A stretch of 13,820 bases of DNA, from the NCBI GenBank assembly GCA_011322715.1, contig DRLX01000106.1:1-13820 (forward strand). Reading direction: 5' to 3'. Made by a program: the position numbers and the translations under genes. This document shows positions 1 to 7,317 of the stretch, in pieces (within the stretch, counting starts at the first letter, position 1; each line of letters opens with the position of its first letter). This DNA comes from Desulfobulbaceae bacterium (GTDB lineage: Bacteria > Desulfobacterota > Desulfobulbia > Desulfobulbales > Desulfobulbaceae). The notes under the pieces are model-generated. The model was not told the DNA's origin, ran no database searches, and was given only the letters and a program-made list of their open reading frames with translations.

Positions 1-112
1 GTTCATAATACAGTCTGGTTATCGTTCCTCGGCTTATTCCTGTATGCCTGATTACATCTGACATCTTCATGCGGCGTTCGCCTAATATTTTGGAAAAGTG
101 GCATTTTATCAT
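1..112 (-). CDS. Small XRE-type HTH transcriptional regulator, partial (C-terminus off the left edge)
   Basis: Read on the minus strand, an ATG at 112 opens a frame that stays open to the window edge (37 codons). The product begins MIKCHFSKILGERRMKMSDV and continues through TGISRGTITRLYYE. This is the recognition-helix pattern of the very small Cro/YozG-like XRE regulators, usually about 70 residues long, so roughly half the gene is visible. An AGGA ribosome site precedes the ATG by about nine bases. It is transcribed away from the excisionase-like gene at 271, the usual layout of a lysogeny or excision control switch, and a perfect palindrome sits 20 bases upstream of its start. Assignment rests on the HTH pattern only; the C-terminal half and the target operator are not visible or tested. 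Confidence 0.75.
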   Translation of the reverse strand, partial: MIKCHFSKILGERRMKMSDVIRHTGISRGTITRLYYE

Positions 113-132
113 ATATGGTTCCTGTAAAAACA

Positions 133-149
133 CTTAAAGTATCTTTAAG
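133..149. promoter_or_regulatory. 17-bp perfect palindrome, candidate operator
   Basis: CTTAAAG-TAT-CTTTAAG is a 7-bp inverted repeat with a 3-base centre. It lies in the 158-bp divergent gap between the XRE regulator (start at 112, minus) and the excisionase-like gene (start at 271, plus), close to the regulator's own start. Small dimeric XRE proteins commonly bind such sites, so autoregulation is the likeliest role. I see no convincing sigma-70 promoter on either strand in this gap. That the XRE protein binds here is inference. Confidence 0.5.
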
Positions 150-270
150 AGTGGATTTTTTACTTGCGCAATGGCTCAAGCGGGTGTTATGTATCTGTAC
201 AGGTACTCAGGGTGTCTGCACGAATTATTTTTTACTTTGTTTAGTTAACTTATACCAAAGGAGAAAAACT

Positions 271-507
271 ATGTCACAAACATTTTTAACCACCGGAGAA
301 TTGTCGGAACGAATTAAATACGACCCGCGTACCATCAGAAATCGCCTTAAAGATTCTGTCTTATTTGAAGGGGTGCATTACATAAGGCCATTTGGCGGTA
401 GAAAGATCCTCTATCTTTGGGAGAAGATTGAAGAGGATATTCTTAAATTTTCTAAGGAAAATGCTTTGGGGATTCCCATGGCCAATGGAGGGGTTTGCAA
501 TGGCTAA
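271..507 (+). CDS. Excisionase-like winged-HTH DNA-binding protein
   Basis: A 78-residue protein starting at the ATG at 271, which has an AAGGAG site eight bases upstream; an in-frame extension upstream lacks such a site. The N-terminal half, FLTTGELSERIKYDPRTIRN, is a MerR/excisionase-type HTH. It is followed by a short wing (FEGVHYIRPFGGRKILYLW) and an amphipathic tail. Proteins of this type commonly sit directly upstream of integrases with a DUF3596 arm domain and act as recombination directionality factors or element regulators. Here the stop codon overlaps the integrase ATG by eight bases (500-507), so the two were translationally coupled. The gene itself looks intact although its integrase is broken, so it may now serve only as a DNA-binding regulator or be decaying. 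Confidence 0.8.
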   Translation: MSQTFLTTGELSERIKYDPRTIRNRLKDSVLFEGVHYIRPFGGRKILYLWEKIEEDILKFSKENALGIPMANGGVCNG

Positions 508-853
508 AATAAGGGTAAGACAAGAGACCGGTAATTTGTTTTTTGATTTCCAGTACCAGGGAAAACGCTGCCGCGAACAAACCTCTCTTGCCAACACTCC
601 GGCTAATCGAAAACGTCTGAGCAAAATCTTAGCCCGCCTGGAGGCGGAAATAGCCCTGGGAACATTCGACTACCGCAAGTTTTTCCCAAATAGTTCCATG
701 GCCAAAAAGATAGAGAATAATTTTCACCTTGGGCGCAATTCAGGAACGCCGACATTTGCGGATTTTGCCAAACAATGGATGAGTGAGATGAAGATTCAAT
801 GGCGGGAAACTCACTATGAGTGGATATGGCTATTTGAGCCAGATGTATCGTAA
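500..853 (+). pseudogene. Truncated phage/ICE tyrosine integrase (arm-binding N-terminus only)
   Basis: The frame from the ATG at 500 (GGAGGGG just upstream) encodes 117 residues. Residues 1-70 carry the DUF3596-type arm-binding pattern: FDFQYQGKRCREQT, then TPANRKRLSKILARLEAEIA, then LGTFDYRKFFPNS. Residues about 88-105 (TFADFAKQWMSEMKIQW) match the start of the core-binding domain. After about residue 106 the family pattern is lost, and the frame ends eleven residues later in EWIWLFEPDVS. Full-length relatives run to about 380-400 residues with a C-terminal R-H-R-Y catalytic domain, which is absent here. The break is therefore near 812-842, and downstream sequence belongs to an unrelated membrane protein. 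It is a deletion or recombination remnant, unable to catalyse integration. Confidence 0.85.
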
Positions 854-1643
854 AGCGAAGGCCTTACCGAGCGAATCAGAAAGCTTTCTGCTGAGTATGA
901 GCGTTATGCCGTTGTTGGACGGTTTTTTCGTCTCCGCCTTGAGTGCCGGATTCTTTGAAGATCCTTACAAAGCTATCACTTTCGGTTGCAGCGCCTTCAG
1001 CGGTGCTGCCTGTATCGGCGCAGTCTGCAAGATGAATAGCAGCGTTAAAAGGCAGTTCGCTTTTCTGACCATCAATTACGGGATGATTGCGTTTTTTGTC
1101 TTTGGGCTAACATGGCTGGCGCCCATGATCAAGGGAATAATGCCGGATGGGATGTATCTGTTGACCGCTGTATTTCTTATTTTACTGGGTTGCGCAATGA
1201 GTGGGATCCAGTCGCTTAAGCGTATTGAAGCGGCTATTGGTTGTGGCCGGGTATTAAAGATCTTTCTTTTGCTTCTCGTTGTCAATCTTGTCCGCCCCGG
1301 CCACCAGTGGGTGTGGCATATCAACAGTGATAAGGCCGTCTTGTTTAACGCCCTGCTGTCGGTCGTTGCCGGGTATCTGCTCTCCTGCAGCGGTATTATC
1401 CTGAATAGACTTATCAATACCGCCAACGGGTTCAGCCGTTCTATTTTCAGTCTGGGCCAGGGCATATCCCTTTTGCTGATGGGTCTTGCTCTGCTGGGCT
1501 ATCCTGTGGATAATATCTATCCCCTGGCAGCCCTGGGTATAGGTTTTGTGGCTGGATTTTACCCCTGCCTAAATATGATATTTGTAACGCCCGGAAGTTC
1601 GGGCAAAGTCATTGCGGATGAACTGTCCCAGCAAAATGGATAA
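816..1643 (+). CDS. Multi-pass integral membrane protein of unknown function
   Basis: A 275-residue protein with about seven to eight hydrophobic segments (roughly residues 28-47, 59-70, 83-104, 112-131, 146-159, 174-195, 212-228 and 235-257) and a short charged tail. I do not recognise the family. PLLDGFFVSALSAGFFEDPYK near residue 32 and the AFSGAACIGAV segment after it are the most distinctive parts. The start is uncertain. The ATG at 816 has only a weak GGCGG ten bases upstream and overlaps the integrase remnant by 38 bases, while in-frame ATGs at 843 and 897 are alternatives with no better site. The deletion that cut the integrase may have removed the native start or promoter, so the N-terminal 20-30 residues may be non-native. 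The gene ends 91 bases before tyrS with no visible terminator between. Confidence 0.7.
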   Translation: MSGYGYLSQMYRKAKALPSESESFLLSMSVMPLLDGFFVSALSAGFFEDPYKAITFGCSAFSGAACIGAVCKMNSSVKRQFAFLTINYGMIAFFVFGLTWLAPMIKGIMPDGMYLLTAVFLILLGCAMSGIQSLKRIEAAIGCGRVLKIFLLLLVVNLVRPGHQWVWHINSDKAVLFNALLSVVAGYLLSCSGIILNRLINTANGFSRSIFSLGQGISLLLMGLALLGYPVDNIYPLAALGIGFVAGFYPCLNMIFVTPGSSGKVIADELSQQNG

Positions 1644-1734
1644 TCCTATCCTTTAAAACAGATAGAGTCAAAACATGATTACGCTCCTTCAATATAACGG
1701 AGCACAACTATTTATTCAAACAGGAGATGCGACG

Positions 1735-3012
1735 ATGAACATTGTAACTGATTTACTAAATCGGAAAGTGGCGGACAAGGGTGAAGCTGGTTTTACCACC
1801 GGAGCCATGGAACATTTGCAAAACGGCCCGGTATCTGTGTACGCAGGGTTTGACCCCACGGCAGACAGCCTCCATGTTGGGCATCTGGTTTCGATCCTCA
1901 CCCTTGCCCGTTTCCAGCGAGCCGGGCATCGGGTGATTGCCTTGGTTGGCGGCGCCACCGGCACCATAGGCGACCCAAGCGGCAAGTCGGAGGAGCGAAA
2001 CCTCCTAACAATTGAAGAGGTACAGGCCAATGCCGACCGCATCAAGGAGCAGCTTTCATCGATTATTGCTTTTTCAGGGGACAATTCCGCCATTATGGTG
2101 GATAACAGCGACTGGATAACACCCATGAGTATTATTGACTGGCTCAGGGATGTGGGAAAATTCTTCAGCGTCAATGCTATGCTTGCCAAATCTTCAGTAA
2201 AAAAACGGCTGGAGTCTGAGCAGGGTATCAGTTTTACCGAGTTTACTTACCAGACCATGCAGGCCTTTGATTTTCTCGCCCTGCATGAGCGTCATGGCTG
2301 CACGGTGCAACTGGGGGGCAGCGACCAGTACGGCAATATCACCGCCGGAATCGACTTGATCCGCAGGAAGGCAGGAGCGCAGGCCTACGGAGTGGTCACC
2401 AGACTTATCACCACCGCCAACGGTGAAAAGATCGGGAAGTCTGCCGGCAACGCAGTATGGCTCGATGCAGAGAAGACTACGCCCTACGATTTCTACCAGT
2501 ACTGGATGCAAACTACAGATGCGGATCTTGATGATTTCCTGCGGGTATTCACCTTTTTGGAAGGGGAAAAGGTTGACAAGATTATGGCGGCGCATATGAA
2601 AACTCCAGAGAAGCAGCTCGGCCAAAAGTCCCTGGCTCAAGAGGTAACCGCTCTGGTGCATGGCCGGGAGCAGGCACAGGAGATGGCCCGGGTAAGTGAG
2701 GCGCTCTTTGCCGGCGGGGTGAAAGCGCTGCAGGCGGAAGAGTTGGAGATGGTCTTTTCCGCCGCCCCACGGACTCTGATTGATCCTTCCCAGGTCAATG
2801 GTGGCGTCGCTGTTGTTGACCTTATGACCAGGGGCAACCTGGCACAATCCAAAAGCGGGGCACGGCGCCTGATCCGTCAGGGTGGGCTTTATGTCAACGG
2901 CGAACGGATCACCGATGAGGATCACCATATCACAAGGGATGACTTCGTTGACGGTAGTTACGCCCTGCTGCGTGCCGGGAAAAAGAGGCAGCACCTGTTT
3001 CAGGTTATCTGA
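1735..3012 (+). CDS. tyrS: Tyrosyl-tRNA synthetase (tyrosine--tRNA ligase)
   Basis: A 425-residue class I aminoacyl-tRNA synthetase that charges tRNA-Tyr with tyrosine in the cytosol. The HIGH-type motif is HVGH at residues 47-50, preceded by the tyrosine-pocket segment YAGFDPTADSL. GGATGTIGDPSGK follows near 69-81, then YQTMQAFDF and GGSDQYGN in the substrate site. The KMSKS-type loop is KIGKS at 232-236. An S4 RNA-binding domain covers about 358-425 (SKSGARRLIRQGGLYVNG). Length matches the bacterial family. The start at 1735 is preferred over an in-frame ATG at 1675 because AGGAGA lies seven bases before it and the family N-terminus begins there. The protein looks complete and functional. 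It is the only clear housekeeping gene in the window and lies between two accessory-looking regions. Confidence 0.98.
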   Translation: MNIVTDLLNRKVADKGEAGFTTGAMEHLQNGPVSVYAGFDPTADSLHVGHLVSILTLARFQRAGHRVIALVGGATGTIGDPSGKSEERNLLTIEEVQANADRIKEQLSSIIAFSGDNSAIMVDNSDWITPMSIIDWLRDVGKFFSVNAMLAKSSVKKRLESEQGISFTEFTYQTMQAFDFLALHERHGCTVQLGGSDQYGNITAGIDLIRRKAGAQAYGVVTRLITTANGEKIGKSAGNAVWLDAEKTTPYDFYQYWMQTTDADLDDFLRVFTFLEGEKVDKIMAAHMKTPEKQLGQKSLAQEVTALVHGREQAQEMARVSEALFAGGVKALQAEELEMVFSAAPRTLIDPSQVNGGVAVVDLMTRGNLAQSKSGARRLIRQGGLYVNGERITDEDHHITRDDFVDGSYALLRAGKKRQHLFQVI

Positions 3013-3037
3013 CAAGTATTTTGCAGCATTGCTTGCA

Positions 3038-3066
3038 TTGCCATTACGGCGATATGATGTTATTTT
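3038..3066 (+). promoter_or_regulatory. Candidate sigma-70 promoter for the SEC-C/TPR gene
   Basis: TTGCCA at 3038-3043 (five of six consensus bases) is followed by a 17-base spacer and TATTTT at 3061-3066 (four of six). It lies in the 120-bp gap after tyrS, about 65 bases before the start at 3133. No intrinsic terminator is visible after tyrS, so read-through from tyrS is also possible. Prediction from pattern only. Confidence 0.4.
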
Positions 3067-3132
3067 CTGGTAATTTTGAGAGAAAGGAAAGGCACGTGAG
3101 CCGATTGGCAATATCCAGGAGGAGATGAAAAG

Positions 3133-5865
3133 ATGACGAGTTATATTCGGAGAAATGCCCCCTGCCCCTGCGGTAGCGGAAAGCGGTATAAACATTGTTG
3201 CAGTGGTGCCGAATCATCCATCCAGGTCACAAAAGGACAGGCGAGGGCTACGGACGCTGAGGGTTTGCTTGATGAGGGGAATGCACTTTTTTGCCAGGCA
3301 ATAGAGTTGCAATATCAAAATCCGGTTCAGGCTCTGAAAACTTTTGAGCAGGCACTGGGGCGCTATGAAGAGGTTCTGCGAGAAGGATACAAAGAAGCAC
3401 TCAACAACTCCGGCGCTGTTTATTGTAAATTCGCAGAAATTTACCATACCCAAGGTCAGCTCCAGGAGGCCCTAGATGCATTAGAGCAGGCACATGAACG
3501 GTATAAAGAGGCTATACAAGAAGGATACAAAGAAGCACTCAACAACTCCGGCAATGCTTATTCGGAATCCGCAAGCATTTACCATCCCCAAGGTCAGCTC
3601 CAGAAGGCCCTGGATGCATTAGAGCAGGCACATGAACGATATGCAGAGGCCATACAAAAAGGAGACAAAAATGCACTCAACAACTCCGGCTTTGCTTATT
3701 TGGAATCCGCAAGAATTTACCATACCCAAGGTCAGCTCCAGAAGGCCCTGGATGCATTAGAGCAGGCACATGAACGATATGCAGAGGCTCTACAAGCAGG
3801 ATACAAAGAAGCACTCAACAACTCCGGCAATGCTTATTTGGAATCCGCAAGAATTTACCATACCCAAGGTCAGCTCCAGAAGGCCCTGAATGCATTAGGG
3901 CTGGCACAGGGACGATATGAAGAGGCCCTACAAAAAGGGTACAAAGAAGCACTCTTCAACTCCGGTAGTGCTTATTTGGAATCCGCAAGAATTTACCGTA
4001 CCCAAGGTCAGCTCCAGAAGGCCCTGGATGCATTAGCGCAGGCTCAGGATCGGTATGAAGAGGCGATACAAAAAAGAGACAAAAAAGCACTCAACAACTC
4101 CGGCGTTGCTTATTTGGAATCCGCAGGAATACTGCACCCTGACCCATCCTGGATTTTTCCCTACAGCGGGGCAGCGCAAAGATTCCGTCAGGCAATTCCT
4201 TATCTTTGCGAGGATATCCAGAGCTTTCGGCAACAGCTTGTTGGAGCTAAAGACTTCGCCCGGCAAATAATATACAGAAAACAGGAGTTGCAAGGCTACT
4301 CCGACCAATATCCAGAACTGATAAAGAACGCCCTGGAGATTCTGAAATTTACGGCCAGATTCTCCCCTGAGCGTAATCCAGACTGGCAATATGAACTGGC
4401 GCAATATTTTCTGGAGGAGAAGGATTTCGTCCGTGCCTCCCGCTGGGCTATGGCCTTCTGGGAGGAAGTCGGCCAGGGGCAGGATCTGGTTCGGGCAGCT
4501 CGGGCGGTAGGAATCGTCACAATGGTGTTGCGGCAAGCCAACCGGGAAAAGGCTGTTGCCTTTTTTCTTGAACATGCCAAGGCCTGGTGCGAACGCCTCA
4601 AGGGCGAAGATACGGATCATAAAACGGCAGAGGCCGTAATCCGACTCTTGCCACTCGGGCGGGCACTATTGAAAAAGGAGGATGAAAAAAAACAATATCT
4701 GTCTCTTGCCATGATGGCTCTGAACGCCATCACTCCAACAGAGGATAACACCCAGACCTTTGAAGAATTGGTGAAATTGATTCTTGTGACCGCCTCCGAT
4801 ATAAATGGCAGTGACCGAATCACGTTTATGCAGGACTCACGAGACAAATGTTCGAGTATATTTATTGATAAACGCTGGCAACCCTGTTACCCCGCAGAAC
4901 GCCCCAATCCGCTCAAGGATCTCTTCGAGGTGCCAGATCAGCAGCTCCACGCCGATATGGAACAACTTGTAAAGAAGGCCCAAAAAGCCGACCTCTATGA
5001 TGCCGCCATCGATCTGGTGCAAGAAAATTGGCAAAAGAACCGGTTGTCAGCTCAGAATCTACAGACAATATGGGAAAGATTTAAGTCCTACTGTAAAGAA
5101 AAAAATATTGATTCCAATGATCGCAGGGTGTTTGCAGATATCTATGACTTGCTTGATACCGTTATCGCCCATCAAGATATTGACCTGACCGAATTTAAGG
5201 AGAAGCTGCCGCCGTGCCATGAAAGGAACAAACCATTGCTGGCTTCGGCACTATATTTTATGAAGGTGTATGCAGAGAACAAATATCAGGACTACTCGCC
5301 AATTATTATGATGTTGATTAGGTCGTTGGAGCGGGAGGTAAACAAGGCCCTGATAGATCCCATGCGGGAGGCGGCCAGAAAACTGCCTGCGGAACGAAGG
5401 CCATGGCAAGACAACAAAGAAGCCTATGGTAAAAATGACATAGCCCGCAGATACTACGATTTTTTGTTCGAAAACAAACCAGAAAAGTTTTTGACCAGCG
5501 ATTTCCTGGCCCCGTTGAGCGTTTTGTCAGGAGCCAGGCAGAAACCATCTAATGCCAAGGTTGTTGACTGGATTGTCGAGTGGATAGAGGCAAACAAGTC
5601 ATACTCTCCACTGAAACAGCGGGAAGTTAGCGATGCTTTTTTTAGTGTTAAAGAAATAAGGACGCCAGCGGCCCACTTCAAGCCAGAAAAAATCCCCGGT
5701 CAAAAGGAGGCGCAACAGGTCTCCGAACTCTGCCTTGAAAATATTGGCGAAAATCTTCGCGCCCTGATCCCGCTGTTTAACCAGATGGCCCCACCAACAT
5801 CTACCGAGAATAGCGACTTCACATCTCCGATAATGATGAACAACACCACGCACTCAATTCAATAG
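3133..5865 (+). CDS. SEC-C zinc-knuckle / TPR-repeat protein with HEPN-like C-terminus
   Basis: A 910-residue, apparently cytosolic protein starting at the ATG at 3133, with AGGAGGAG nine bases upstream. Residues 10-23 (PCPCGSGKRYKHCC) form a SEC-C zinc-binding motif. Residues 86-315 hold five near-identical 46-residue TPR-like repeats built on ALNNSGNAYLESARIYHTQG plus a second helix, with partial copies on both sides. Residues about 340-700 are helix-rich and unrecognised. The C-terminus has a helix with SLEREVNKAL (731-740) and, about 100 residues on, EIRTPAAH, giving R843-x4-H848. That layout and spacing resemble HEPN domains, whose R-x4-6-H motif is the RNase site in many toxins and abortive-infection proteins; full HEPN membership is inferred. 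The gene is monocistronic, ending before a strong terminator. A defence or RNA-processing role is plausible, but no partner is evident. Confidence 0.88.
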   Translation: MTSYIRRNAPCPCGSGKRYKHCCSGAESSIQVTKGQARATDAEGLLDEGNALFCQAIELQYQNPVQALKTFEQALGRYEEVLREGYKEALNNSGAVYCKFAEIYHTQGQLQEALDALEQAHERYKEAIQEGYKEALNNSGNAYSESASIYHPQGQLQKALDALEQAHERYAEAIQKGDKNALNNSGFAYLESARIYHTQGQLQKALDALEQAHERYAEALQAGYKEALNNSGNAYLESARIYHTQGQLQKALNALGLAQGRYEEALQKGYKEALFNSGSAYLESARIYRTQGQLQKALDALAQAQDRYEEAIQKRDKKALNNSGVAYLESAGILHPDPSWIFPYSGAAQRFRQAIPYLCEDIQSFRQQLVGAKDFARQIIYRKQELQGYSDQYPELIKNALEILKFTARFSPERNPDWQYELAQYFLEEKDFVRASRWAMAFWEEVGQGQDLVRAARAVGIVTMVLRQANREKAVAFFLEHAKAWCERLKGEDTDHKTAEAVIRLLPLGRALLKKEDEKKQYLSLAMMALNAITPTEDNTQTFEELVKLILVTASDINGSDRITFMQDSRDKCSSIFIDKRWQPCYPAERPNPLKDLFEVPDQQLHADMEQLVKKAQKADLYDAAIDLVQENWQKNRLSAQNLQTIWERFKSYCKEKNIDSNDRRVFADIYDLLDTVIAHQDIDLTEFKEKLPPCHERNKPLLASALYFMKVYAENKYQDYSPIIMMLIRSLEREVNKALIDPMREAARKLPAERRPWQDNKEAYGKNDIARRYYDFLFENKPEKFLTSDFLAPLSVLSGARQKPSNAKVVDWIVEWIEANKSYSPLKQREVSDAFFSVKEIRTPAAHFKPEKIPGQKEAQQVSELCLENIGENLRALIPLFNQMAPPTSTENSDFTSPIMMNNTTHSIQ
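3388..4077 (+). repeat. 138-bp in-frame tandem repeat, five full copies
   Basis: Full copies begin at 3388, 3526, 3664, 3802 and 3940. The marker GCACTC recurs exactly 138 bases apart (3397, 3535, 3673, 3811, 3949, 4087). Partial copies lie at about 3331-3387 and 4078-4134. Copies three and four share identical stretches of more than 50 bases, so they arose by recent duplication or are kept alike by gene conversion. Each unit encodes 46 residues of a TPR-like helical pair, so copy-number change would lengthen or shorten the repeat array in frame. Confidence 0.93.
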
Positions 5866-5895
5866 TCCCCACCTTTTTACACCGTTCCTGTATCC

Positions 5896-5942
5896 AGCCG
5901 CGCCTTACCTATTTATTTTTTAGGTATTGCGCGGCTTTTTTA
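5896..5942 (+). terminator. Rho-independent terminator after the SEC-C/TPR gene
   Basis: AGCCGCGC at 5896-5903 pairs with GCGCGGCT at 5929-5936. A second inner stem (TACCT with AGGTA) closes an AT-rich loop, and a T-run follows the outer stem. It lies about 30 bases after the stop at 5865 and separates this gene from the operon starting at 6103. Confidence 0.87.
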
Positions 5943-5966
5943 TTTTCCTTGTCCTGTATCACCAAA

Positions 5967-6054
5967 CTCACCGCCATAGTTATCAGAGGGCAGCAGAAAA
6001 CGGCTCTACTCCGAAAAAAATGAGGGCAGACTGTCCCGTTCTCACCGCCATAGT
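5967..6054. repeat. Paired 14-bp direct repeats in the operon leader
   Basis: CTCACCGCCATAGT occurs at 5967-5980 and again at 6041-6054 in the same orientation, 74 bases apart. Between them, GAGGGCAG occurs at 5986-5993 and 6022-6029, and both 14-mers are preceded at slightly different distances by a TGTCC-type word. These lie in the 237-bp gap between the terminator and the first gene of the envelope operon, where a promoter must lie. They could be regulator half-sites or a decayed duplication. I found no acceptable sigma-70 or sigma-54 promoter in the gap. Confidence 0.5.
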
Positions 6055-6102
6055 GGGTATGTAACAATAGCCTGTCATAAGAAATCAATAGGAGGTGCTG
6101 CC

Positions 6103-6597
6103 ATGAGGGTGATAATTGTTTCATTTTGTGCCGGATTTATCTTGCTGGCCTGTAGCATAACGTATGCAACCGAAAAACCGGTGTCCTCGGCCTCAAAGGG
6201 GGCGGATATTCATGTCGGCATTACCAATTTGGGGGGTGCGGATAACGACACTATTTCCGGCATGGGCAGTAACACGCTGTTTAAAGTAGGACTGGCCTGC
6301 ATGTATTTCTGTCTGACCGGCATGATAACCATGCGTGTCTCTTCCCTGGTTACCAAAAACGGCCTCAAATCTACAAGAACAAGGCTTGAACAAGCGGTCG
6401 CAATTGCAGAAGATACTGCGCATAGGTCTTCCCTGAAGAAGAAGAAAGTCGCCGAAGAGGTTTGGGGATGGGATATCGCCGCCGTGGAAGAGCTGGTCAG
6501 CCAACAGCAGGAAGAACTGAACCGTAAACAGGAGATCATAAAAAATATAAGGCAAATTGAGGAGGAGATATCACTATTAGAGGACTCGGAGGGGTGA
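6103..6597 (+). CDS. Single-TM coiled-coil membrane protein, first gene of the envelope operon
   Basis: A 164-residue protein starting at the ATG at 6103 with AGGAGG upstream. Residues 1-22 form a signal peptide, either cut after TYA or processed at a weak lipobox LLAC with Cys17. A short Gly/Ser/Asn-rich periplasmic stretch follows (to about 58), then a TM helix at about 59-77 with two Cys. The charged C-terminal region (about 85-160) is heptad-like, including EELVSQQQEELNRKQEIIKN, and should lie in the cytoplasm. No family recognised. It is four bases upstream of the next membrane protein, which also carries a coiled coil, and the two could pair through these helices. As leader gene behind a 237-bp regulatory gap it probably marks the start of the transcript. 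Confidence 0.8.
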   Translation: MRVIIVSFCAGFILLACSITYATEKPVSSASKGADIHVGITNLGGADNDTISGMGSNTLFKVGLACMYFCLTGMITMRVSSLVTKNGLKSTRTRLEQAVAIAEDTAHRSSLKKKKVAEEVWGWDIAAVEELVSQQQEELNRKQEIIKNIRQIEEEISLLEDSEG

Positions 6598-6601
6598 AAC
6601 G

Positions 6602-7297
6602 ATGAGTAAGTACGCCACGACAGACCATATTTTTGAAGCAATTAAACAGGAGCGCGAGGCAAAAGAGGCTGAGCTTGAGCAAAGGCATAACAAAAACCGG
6701 GAAGAGAAGCAGCGCCGCACGATCAGCGAGTTGTCCCAGAAAAAGAAGCGATTCGAGAGCAAGTTGTCAGGCATGAATTCACAGCTGCAATCTATTCAGC
6801 AACGATTGCGCGCGGGAGTGTGTTTTACCCCAGATGCTCCGACATCTATGTTGGCGAGGGTGTGCTATGCTCAAGAGGAGGAAAATGCCGCCAAGAACAC
6901 TTGGCGTGAGCAACAGCAACAGGTTGATAATTTTATGCTTATAGAGCAAATAGCAGCGCCGCAATACCTGGAGGGCGATGGAGGCAACAAAATACTCATT
7001 CAAAGACTGTCTGTGATTATTGCCCCGTTGGCCGCCGCCATATTAGCCCTCTATTTCGCCTGGCTCCGCAGCGGTACCAGTAGTGAGTCCATCATCTTCG
7101 CAGTTGTTTTTGAAGTGGCTGTTCAGGTGATGAGTGTGTATGCGGGCAGCCTGATAATTTCTCGCTATCTCCTAAGCAAGACCAACATTAACGCATGGAG
7201 CGTTGCTATGAGCCGTGTCTCAAGGGTGGAAAACCTTTTCAATATCGGAATCCCGGTATCAATCGTCTTTGTATTGCTGTCAATTTTTATAAGGTGA
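6602..7297 (+). CDS. Inner-membrane protein with N-terminal coiled coil and three TM helices
   Basis: A 231-residue protein starting at the ATG at 6602, with GAGGGG overlapping the end of the previous gene. Residues 10-70 are extremely rich in Glu, Lys, Gln and Arg and should form a long coiled coil; a second helical stretch lies near 90-117. Three hydrophobic segments follow at about 136-155, 163-187 and 211-230. There is no signal peptide, so the coiled coil is cytosolic. I do not recognise the family. Together with the preceding gene it could form a cytosolic stalk or scaffold attached to the inner-membrane complex. That is inference from topology and neighbourhood. Confidence 0.82.
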   Translation: MSKYATTDHIFEAIKQEREAKEAELEQRHNKNREEKQRRTISELSQKKKRFESKLSGMNSQLQSIQQRLRAGVCFTPDAPTSMLARVCYAQEEENAAKNTWREQQQQVDNFMLIEQIAAPQYLEGDGGNKILIQRLSVIIAPLAAAILALYFAWLRSGTSSESIIFAVVFEVAVQVMSVYAGSLIISRYLLSKTNINAWSVAMSRVSRVENLFNIGIPVSIVFVLLSIFIR

Positions 7298-7317
7298 GAT
7301 GAAGGAGGAGAGTGAAA

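Noticed and set aside
1644..1734. Terminator between the membrane protein and tyrS
   Set aside because: Only a 5-bp stem (GCTCC with GGAGC) without a T-run is present.
2194..3195. Long open frame on the minus strand opposite tyrS
   Set aside because: It is antisense to a clear synthetase, has low-complexity composition with no domain pattern, and lacks a convincing ribosome site.
3331..4134. CRISPR-like array
   Set aside because: The repeats are contiguous, in frame and protein-coding with no spacers; no CRISPR array, tRNA or rRNA gene was seen anywhere in the window.
5943..6100. Sigma-70 promoter for the envelope operon
   Set aside because: Candidate -10 words such as CATAGT or TATGTA have no acceptable -35 at 16-18 bases, so no call was made.
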